Assembly: GCA_947470885.1 (NCBI GenBank)
Contig: CANIXE010000038.1
Location: forward strand, 1-11,572
Source of the DNA: Planctomycetota bacterium
Lineage (GTDB): Bacteria; Planctomycetota; UBA11346
Reading direction: 5' to 3'
DNA: 11,572 nt
Both the position numbers and the translations under genes were made by a program. The notes below the pieces were generated by a model, which had not been told where the DNA came from, did not search any database, and saw nothing but the letters and a program-made list of their open reading frames with translations. Positions 6,602 through 11,572 of the stretch are shown one piece after another. Numbering within the stretch: the stretch's first letter is position 1; every line of letters starts with the position of its first letter.

Positions 6602-8470
6602 ATGCCGTCGACGTCAGGATTTTCCCAAGCCATCCCCGTGTTTCCTGCGCGAAGTCGCCAGGCACGGATCAGGTTCTGGCTGGTCTACTGGTTCTGGTTC
6701 TTCGTCCTACTGCCGTGGATGTTGCTGCGCCAATTAGGGATCAGCGCCGTGGATCTGTGGTTTGCCTTTCGCACCAGCGGCAGGACGTGGAACTTTTTGA
6801 ATGGCCGTTTGCGGGTGGGATTTGTCGGCTGTGGCGAATTGCTGATCACCGCCGGAATGTTCGGGGAACGGTTCACCTGGCTGCGTTGGGAGGGAATTCT
6901 GATCGACCCCGGGCCGGCAGGCATGAGGCATACCGTCCAGGGACATCTTCAGGAGCAGGAACCGCCCGTTGCCGTGGTCTGCACCCACTGGCATGAAGAA
7001 CATCTGGGAAATGCCGCCTTTTTCGCGGATCACTATGGTATTCCGGTGTTCGCCGCGCCGACCACCCTCGCGGCGCTGCGAACACCGCCGATCCTTCCCG
7101 GTGGTCGCCACTTCCTGATGGGCCAAGCGGCCCAGGCGGTGACCACGGATCTGCGTCGTATCGGTACCACCGTGGGCGGATTGGAAGTCATCCCCGCTGA
7201 TGGCCACTGTCTCGACCATCTGGTGCTGTTCGCCCGGGAGGACGGCGTGCTGTTCGCCGGCGATGCCTTCCTGGATGAGATCTTCACCTCCCCCAATGCC
7301 GACACGGATCACCGGGCCTGGATCTCCACCCTGGAACGGTTGCGGGAGCTTCCCATCCGCACCCTCGTTGGCGCCCATGGGGCGATCATCACCTGCGATC
7401 CCCGGCTGCCCCGCATCGCCGGAGTGGTCCGCACGGGTGATCCCGTAGTCATGATCGCCCGCAAATTGGAATTTCTCTGCTGGGCGATGGCGGTCGTCCA
7501 CGCCGGCGAAATCTCCGGCCAACCTGCCAGCATCATGGAAGCCACCCTGTTCCCGTGGCAGAAGACCTGGTCCTGGCGGACCTGGTTCCATGACGAAGGC
7601 TTCCGTCTGCTGACCTGCGGGGAATTTTCCCGGACCCACTTGGTCCGATCCCTGGCCAAGCATCCGGAGAACATTCCGGGTCGCTTCCCAGCCTTCCTGC
7701 GCCTGGGTCGGGTACTGGCCGATCTGGGTCCGGAACTCCTGCGCATCCACCTGCTGGCGGCTCGTCCGGAATCCGTGTTGGTGATTGCCGGATCCATCGT
7801 GGCGAGCGCGGCCTTGCTTCTGATGGTTGCCCCTCCGACGCCCCAGGATCCCGGAATGGCATTGGCCTCTGCTGCCGTTCGGCTCATTGATGCCGGTGCC
7901 TGGGGCCGACTCCTCCTGGTTCTCGCCGCCTGGACGTGGTGGTGGGCCGTGATCGGCGGAGCCATCACCCGACGGATGGCCTTGGCGGTTCACGGGGATG
8001 CTCGCGAATCCTGGGCAACAAGCCTACATTGGTGCCTACGGCCGTTCCTGTTCCTGCCCAGTGCCCTGGCCAGTCTCTGCCTGCTCGCCGTGGCCCTGGC
8101 CCCGACCTACCCTTGGTGGCTGATCGCCATGCCCCCGGTCTGGCTGGTGGCGGGAATTCTCTACGCCGGCCTGTGCCTGCCCCCCGGTGATCTCGTCAGC
8201 GCCGGACGTGCCCTGCGCGGCATCGCCCGACGTCCTCTGCCCTTTCTCCGCAGGCAGGCCCTCTTTCTGCTGGGTTTCCTGATCTCCACGGGTGTGGTGT
8301 ATCTCCTCGCCGGACTCTGGTGGGCCGTGATGGCGATCCCCGGGGGAGGCTGGTTCACCTCGACCACCGGCTGGCTGTGCCTGCCCGGAATGATATTCGC
8401 CCTGGGCTACACCACCGCCAATCTCAAATCCCTCCAGATCTGGCTCTATCTCCATCGGGATCGCCCGTGA
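6602..8470 (+). CDS. Metallo-beta-lactamase-fold domain fused to polytopic membrane domain
   Basis: Predicted 622-residue membrane hydrolase. A hydrophobic helix sits at about 22-46. Residues about 75-265 form an MBL fold: 'GILIDPGPAG', the metal motif 'THWHEEHLGN' (H129, H131, E133, H134), H202 in 'DGHCLDHLVLF', D221 in 'LFAGDAF' and H259 in 'LVGAHGA'. All expected dinuclear-metal ligands are present, except that the usual Asp of HxHxDH is Glu (E133). Residues from about 385 contain around six further hydrophobic segments, for example 'VLVIAGSIVASAALLLMV' and 'LLLVLAAWTWWWAVIGGAI'. I do not recognise this membrane domain. MBL-fold enzymes act on many esters, thioesters, phosphodiesters and lactams, so no substrate can be named. 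ATG 6602 has no Shine-Dalgarno. It is the first gene of a tight three-gene run; its TGA overlaps the next gene's GTG. Confidence 0.85.
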   Translation: MPSTSGFSQAIPVFPARSRQARIRFWLVYWFWFFVLLPWMLLRQLGISAVDLWFAFRTSGRTWNFLNGRLRVGFVGCGELLITAGMFGERFTWLRWEGILIDPGPAGMRHTVQGHLQEQEPPVAVVCTHWHEEHLGNAAFFADHYGIPVFAAPTTLAALRTPPILPGGRHFLMGQAAQAVTTDLRRIGTTVGGLEVIPADGHCLDHLVLFAREDGVLFAGDAFLDEIFTSPNADTDHRAWISTLERLRELPIRTLVGAHGAIITCDPRLPRIAGVVRTGDPVVMIARKLEFLCWAMAVVHAGEISGQPASIMEATLFPWQKTWSWRTWFHDEGFRLLTCGEFSRTHLVRSLAKHPENIPGRFPAFLRLGRVLADLGPELLRIHLLAARPESVLVIAGSIVASAALLLMVAPPTPQDPGMALASAAVRLIDAGAWGRLLLVLAAWTWWWAVIGGAITRRMALAVHGDARESWATSLHWCLRPFLFLPSALASLCLLAVALAPTYPWWLIAMPPVWLVAGILYAGLCLPPGDLVSAGRALRGIARRPLPFLRRQALFLLGFLISTGVVYLLAGLWWAVMAIPGGGWFTSTTGWLCLPGMIFALGYTTANLKSLQIWLYLHRDRP

Positions 8471-9057
8471 TCGCCGCCCGCATCGGATACGATCATTTCC
8501 TGGTCTGGCGATTACCCAAGGCCACCGCCGAGGATTTACTGCCCGACTTGACGCCCGTGACCGAGGGTGGTTCCGCCTTCCTGTTGTTTGCCGCCGCGGA
8601 ATTCCAGGTCTGGCGTTGGCATGGCCTACCGGGACTTGGGACTTTAAAGGTTGCTGGCTGGCTGATTCCCTGCCATTTCGTGCACCGCGGGTCCCATCAC
8701 ATCGGCAATGCGTTCCTCCACCGCTACCTGGATCATTCCCTTTTCCCGTTGCCTGGACCCCGGATCCGCGTGAACGGGACGGGACTTCAGGTTTCAGGCA
8801 TTGCCCAAGGCCAGCGACGGGAGGGACCTCCCCCCCTGGGACTGGACTGGTTCACCTTGGATCGCTGCGGACTCCTCCACCGCGCATCCGGGTGGAATCT
8901 CTGGCCAATCGCCAAGAGGGATTGGTCCTGGCAAGCCCATGCGGCGGAGGTGCAAGCACCCTGGGCCGATGCCTTGGAGGCCCGCCCCGTTGGGATGATC
9001 ACCGTCGCCAGGACCATGGCCCGTTGGTCACGTCCAAAGGCATCACCCCCACCCTGA
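8467..9057 (+). CDS. Unrecognised 196-residue protein, translationally coupled to the MBL-membrane gene
   Basis: The frame is open from well inside the upstream gene, but GTG at 8467 overlaps that gene's TGA (8468-8470), a standard coupling arrangement, and gives a protein beginning 'MIAARIGYDHFLVWRLPKAT'. It appears soluble, rich in Trp, His and Pro, with no signal peptide or membrane helix. 'EDLLPDLTPV.EGGSAFLLFAAAEF' faintly recalls the opening of DUF2071/acetoacetate-decarboxylase-fold proteins ('LLP.GL.....G.A....'), but the match is too weak to name a function. No classical catalytic motif is seen. The Arg/Pro-rich C-terminus looks unstructured. The real start could differ if GTG is not used, but the codon pattern supports this frame through to TGA at 9055-9057. 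It is probably co-expressed with both neighbours, the C39-like gene starting 14 bp later. Confidence 0.7.
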   Translation: MIAARIGYDHFLVWRLPKATAEDLLPDLTPVTEGGSAFLLFAAAEFQVWRWHGLPGLGTLKVAGWLIPCHFVHRGSHHIGNAFLHRYLDHSLFPLPGPRIRVNGTGLQVSGIAQGQRREGPPPLGLDWFTLDRCGLLHRASGWNLWPIAKRDWSWQAHAAEVQAPWADALEARPVGMITVARTMARWSRPKASPPP

Positions 9058-9071
9058 AGCCTTGAACCACC

Positions 9072-9872
9072 ATGGAACTCATCCCCTACCTGCTCGTGAA
9101 TGGTCTGGCTATTACCATCTCTGCCGGGGCGTGGTTCCTGGGGGGCTGGGCGAAGCACCGGGGCAGGGCCACGGTGATCGGGATCCTGGCCCTGGCCTGC
9201 GCTCTGATCTGCGTGAAAAGCGCCCTCTACCAGTTTCCGGTGTGGGAGGCCGCCCTCTTCCCCTTCGTCTGGTATATCTGGCTCCAGGATTCCTGGGTGG
9301 TGTTCCTGGGGGTGTTGTTCCTGGGCCTGGCCATTCCCCAGATCCCGGAGATCCGCAATCGCCGCGCCCTGGGGATGCTGCTATTCATGGTCCTGGTGAT
9401 GGGCGGGCAAAAAACGTGGTGGATGATCCGCCCAGAAATCCACGGCAAAGAGATCTTCCCGGATCAGGATCACCACTTGGCCCAAAGCACCATGCACACC
9501 TGCGTCCCCGCGTCATGCGCCATCGCCCTGTCCTACGTGGGCATCCAGGTCAGCGAACGGCACATGGCGGAACTGTCATTCACCCGGGAAAACGGCACGA
9601 CGATCTTCAACAGCTTTCGGGCTTTGATGCTGACCTTGGAAGGCACCCCATTCACCGCAAAACTGCAGGGGATGAGCCTGGATGACCTGGAAAAATCCGG
9701 ACAAGTTGCGGTGGTGGACTTCCCCAAGATGCGCCATGCCGTGGTTTTGCGCGGGGTAGGCCATGGGTTCACCGTCCATGACCCCCTGGACATCGTTCCT
9801 CAGGACCGGACCCGGGAATGGGTGGCAAACGAGTATGGCGGCCTGGCCCTGGTGATCGTGCCCAGGCGCTGA
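9072..9872 (+). CDS. Membrane-anchored C39-like cysteine peptidase
   Basis: Residues 1-130 contain about four hydrophobic segments ('LIPYLLVNGLAITISAGAWF', 'VIGILALACALICV', 'WVVFLGVLFLGLAI', 'ALGMLLFMVLVMG'), followed by a soluble domain. That domain has the papain-like C39 layout: Q138 (oxyanion hole), C144 in 'HTCVPASCAIALSYVGIQVSE', H222 in 'MRHAVVLRGV' and D237 in 'FTVHDPL', ending with 'EWVANEYGGLALVI' as in stand-alone C39-like proteins. 'CVPAS' replaces the more usual CGPA/CGVA after the nucleophile. C39 peptidases of ABC exporters cut double-glycine leaders; many stand-alone members, like this one, have no ABC domains and unknown substrates. No transporter or obvious leader peptide is visible nearby. 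The ATG follows 'TTGAACCACC' with no Shine-Dalgarno, 14 bp after the previous stop. It is the last gene of the cassette. Which membrane face the catalytic domain occupies is unclear. Confidence 0.82.
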   Translation: MELIPYLLVNGLAITISAGAWFLGGWAKHRGRATVIGILALACALICVKSALYQFPVWEAALFPFVWYIWLQDSWVVFLGVLFLGLAIPQIPEIRNRRALGMLLFMVLVMGGQKTWWMIRPEIHGKEIFPDQDHHLAQSTMHTCVPASCAIALSYVGIQVSERHMAELSFTRENGTTIFNSFRALMLTLEGTPFTAKLQGMSLDDLEKSGQVAVVDFPKMRHAVVLRGVGHGFTVHDPLDIVPQDRTREWVANEYGGLALVIVPRR

Positions 9873-9891
9873 CCCCACGGACACGGGGTCA
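9870..9891 (+). terminator. Hairpin overlapping the C39-like stop codon
   Basis: TGACCCC and GGGGTCA form a perfect 7-bp stem around an 8-base loop, and the left arm includes the TGA stop. No T-run follows, so it is not a classic intrinsic terminator. The right arm can alternatively pair as GGGGT/ACCCC (9885-9899), giving two mutually exclusive stems. A role in transcript 3'-end formation or stability is an inference from position. Confidence 0.35.
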
Positions 9892-9941
9892 GGTACCCCA
9901 TAACATCACCCCCAATTCATCCTAAATGCCGCATTGGATTT

Positions 9942-10079
9942 TTCATGCGGAGGCGCGGAGGCGCGGAGAACACCGTTCTTTCGCGCTTAACCAATGTCAT
10001 CGACGGATCACCCTCCTGGTGAACGTCGATTTCTAGTCCAACCTCTTGCCTTCTCCGCGTCTCCGCGTCTCCGCGTGAA
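9942..10079. repeat. 138-bp long inverted repeat with 29-bp arms of 8-bp units
   Basis: The left arm 9942-9970 and right arm 10051-10079 are inverted copies, 26 of 29 positions identical; the three differences are all T:G or G:T, so transcribed RNA could pair across all 29. Each arm is made of near-identical 8-base units (GGCGCGGA on the left, GACGCGGA on the complement of the right). An 80-base centre holds a second hairpin. The element lies between convergent genes, 69 bp after the C39-like stop and 19 bp after the helicase stop. GC-rich 'GCGGAGACGCGGAG' repeats of this kind are known as dispersed intergenic elements in many bacteria. Mobility or a shared terminator/stabiliser role is possible; neither is shown here. 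Confidence 0.85.
9999..10030. other. Inner hairpin in the centre of the long inverted repeat
   Basis: ATCGACG pairs with CGTCGAT (7 bp), then after a small 2x1 internal loop TCACC pairs with GGTGA (5 bp) around a CTCCT loop. With the outer arms it forms a nested two-level stem. The nested design suggests a folded element rather than random tandem repeats. Confidence 0.6.
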
Positions 10080-10098
10080 TTCATCGCCGGATTTTGGT

Positions 10099-11572
10099 TC
10101 ATTCCCGGGACAACCGGCTCGCCGCAAAGGCCAACTGCAGTTCCTTGACACCGATCGTGCCGCCGAACTCGATGACGATGGCCCGACGGTCGGCAGGGCC
10201 GCGGCAGAGTTGGACGGTACCCCGGCCGAAGGTGCTGTGGATCACCCGTTCGCCAGGGCGGTAGGGATCAGTGGACAGGATGGTTGGGGCGTCGGGGCCT
10301 GATTTCTGGGCTTTTTTGCGGATCCGGCCCAGGCTGTCCTCGATGTAGTTGTCGTCATCGGTCTCGTCAAAAGGCTCCGCCGGGGTGGCCGAGGACTTGG
10401 CCTGTTGGACGGTTTTTTCCATCCGTTCCTTGGCGGCGGCCATGGCCTTGGCCAGGCGGGGATCCATGTGGCCGGTGGGCTCGGGGAGGATCCGGCGGCC
10501 GGTGGCGTCCTTGGATTCGAAACAATCGCTGGGGATTTCGCTGAGAAATTGGCTAGGCTCGTTGCGGTAGGTCTGGCCGTACATCATTCGCGACCGAGCC
10601 CGGGAGAGGTACAACTCCTCCATCGCCCGGGTGATGCCAACGTACATCAGCCGACGTTCTTCTTCCAGATCCTGGATGATGCCACCCCGCATCAGGGGGA
10701 ATACGCCCTGTTCGCAGCCGGTGACGAACACCACCGGGAATTCCAGGCCCTTGGCGGCATGGAGGGTCATCAGGGTTACTCGATCCGTGGCGTCCCCAAC
10801 CTGTTCCCGGGATTCTTCGGTGTTGAGGGCGACGACTTCCAAGAAGCCCCCCAGGCCACCGGCGGGGAAACCTTCCTGGTACTGTTCGGCGGCGCTGATG
10901 ACTTCGCGCATGTTGGCCAGGCGATCCTGGGCCTTGGCAGCTTCCTCTTCGGTCTGGGTGTAATGGTCTTCCAGACCGGTGAATTCCAGGACACCCCTGA
11001 TGCACGCCGAGGGATTCTGGGTGGGCAGCTTTTTGAGCATCCGCCAGAGCCGGGCTAATTCCTTCATGGGCGCGGCATTGCGGCCCACGGCCAGACGTTC
11101 CAGCAGGGCATCCCGTTCCAGGACCTCGCAGGCAGTGACCAGGACGTCGTCCGCCAGCAATTGCAGGCTGTCCAGGGCTTTGTCCCCCAGGCCCCGCTTG
11201 GGGACATTGGCCACCCGTTGGAGAGCCGTCCAGTCTGCGGGATTCACCAGCAGACGGCACCAGGCCAGGACGTGTTTCACCTCTTCCCGGTCGTAGAACC
11301 GCTGGCCACCGACAATCCGATACGGGATACCCCGCCGGCGCAGGCCGTCTTCTAAGATCCGGGACTGGGCGTTGGTCCGATAGAAAATCGCCAGGCTGGC
11401 CCAGGGCCGGCCCTCCCGGTGCATCCGGTCGCAGGCTGCGGCGATGCCGTAGCTCTCGTCCATTTCATCATCCACCGCCACCAGCTTGAGGGGCGTGCCC
11501 TCGGGATTGTCGGTGCGGATGGTCTTCGCCTCCCGCTGCTGATTGTTGGCGACCACCGCCTGGGCCGCCCGG
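10099..11572 (-). CDS. pcrA: PcrA/UvrD-type DNA helicase, C-terminal part (N-terminus beyond right edge)
   Basis: Superfamily 1A 3'-5' helicase used in nucleotide-excision and recombination-related repair, here only its second part. The frame is still open at 11572 ('RAAQAVVANNQQREAK'), so the Walker A/ATPase N-terminus lies outside; the GTG at 11556 is internal. Visible in order are 'SLAIFYRTNAQSRILED' (motif IV region), 'PYRIVGGQRFYDREEVKHVL', 'TLMTLHAAKGLEFPVVFVTG' (motif V, near 10717-10780) and 'EEERRLMYVGITRAMEEL' (motif VI, 10625-10666, with its ATP-contacting Arg). A charged linker leads to 'PGERVIHSTFGRGTV' and 'GVKELQLAFA', the Tudor-like tail that in PcrA/UvrD contacts RNA polymerase. 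PcrA and UvrD cannot be told apart reliably from this fragment; Rep is less likely because of that tail. The stop is at 10099-10101, followed by the long inverted repeat. Confidence 0.95.
   Translation of the reverse strand, partial: RAAQAVVANNQQREAKTIRTDNPEGTPLKLVAVDDEMDESYGIAAACDRMHREGRPWASLAIFYRTNAQSRILEDGLRRRGIPYRIVGGQRFYDREEVKHVLAWCRLLVNPADWTALQRVANVPKRGLGDKALDSLQLLADDVLVTACEVLERDALLERLAVGRNAAPMKELARLWRMLKKLPTQNPSACIRGVLEFTGLEDHYTQTEEEAAKAQDRLANMREVISAAEQYQEGFPAGGLGGFLEVVALNTEESREQVGDATDRVTLMTLHAAKGLEFPVVFVTGCEQGVFPLMRGGIIQDLEEERRLMYVGITRAMEELYLSRARSRMMYGQTYRNEPSQFLSEIPSDCFESKDATGRRILPEPTGHMDPRLAKAMAAAKERMEKTVQQAKSSATPAEPFDETDDDNYIEDSLGRIRKKAQKSGPDAPTILSTDPYRPGERVIHSTFGRGTVQLCRGPADRRAIVIEFGGTIGVKELQLAFAASRLSRE

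Noticed and set aside
6734..7993. 419-codon open frame on the minus strand
   Set aside because: It is antisense to the MBL-membrane gene and has low-complexity composition with no recognisable domain.
8320..8466. Earlier start for the middle cassette gene
   Set aside because: It would overlap about 150 bp of the upstream membrane domain; the GTG at 8467 overlapping the stop is the usual arrangement.
9062..9685. 207-codon plus-strand frame
   Set aside because: It overlaps the C39-like gene in another frame; only the 9072 frame contains the catalytic residues and membrane helices.
9945..10079. CRISPR array or tandem-repeat locus
   Set aside because: The units are only 8 bp with no spacers and lie in two inverted arms rather than a direct array.
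9917..10102. 61-codon minus-strand frame containing 'SRGDAETRRR'
   Set aside because: It is a translation of the inverted repeat arms. Similar short frames come from this kind of intergenic repeat and are not genes.
11556..11572. GTG at 11556 as the helicase start
   Set aside because: The frame continues upstream with helicase-like sequence and the ATPase half is missing, so the gene runs past the edge.

Overview
The window is about 11.6 kb of uniformly GC-rich bacterial chromosome, densely coded on both strands. Two genes run off its edges. No rRNA, tRNA, CRISPR array, transposase or phage gene is visible. The organism cannot be fixed from sequence alone. A PATAN/DUF4388 protein with tetratricopeptide repeats, an AsmA-like protein (normally of diderm cells), a PcrA/UvrD helicase with its C-terminal Tudor-like tail, and the absence of Shine-Dalgarno motifs at every start together suggest a planctomycete or another little-studied diderm lineage. 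This placement is tentative.

Layout. (1) 1-2046, minus: a large open frame cut by the left edge, encoding a DUF4388 + TPR + double zinc ribbon + transmembrane protein, read here as a signalling or scaffold protein. (2) 2047-2380: a divergent intergenic region with a doubtful small basic ORF and a short perfect hairpin next to the leuA start. (3) 2381-5735, plus: leuA (2-isopropylmalate synthase) followed 13 bp later by an AsmA-like envelope protein, probably co-transcribed. (4) 5741-6499, minus: trhO, the tRNA U34 hydroxylase with a rhodanese domain, convergent with the AsmA gene and only 5 bp from it. (5) 6602-9872, plus: a tight three-gene cassette made of a metallo-beta-lactamase (MBL)-fold domain fused to a polytopic membrane domain, an unrecognised 196-residue protein whose GTG overlaps the previous stop, and a membrane-anchored C39-like cysteine peptidase with an apparently complete catalytic set. 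(6) 9873-10098: a convergent intergenic region holding a terminator-like hairpin and a 138-bp long inverted repeat with 29-bp arms built from 8-bp units. (7) 10099-11572, minus: the C-terminal part of a PcrA/UvrD helicase that continues past the right edge.

The housekeeping genes (leuA, trhO, helicase) look ordinary. The candidates for something undescribed are the 6602-9872 cassette, which places two predicted hydrolases at the membrane around an unknown partner, and the structured long inverted repeat behind it. Whether the cassette is one functional system is an inference from gene spacing only.
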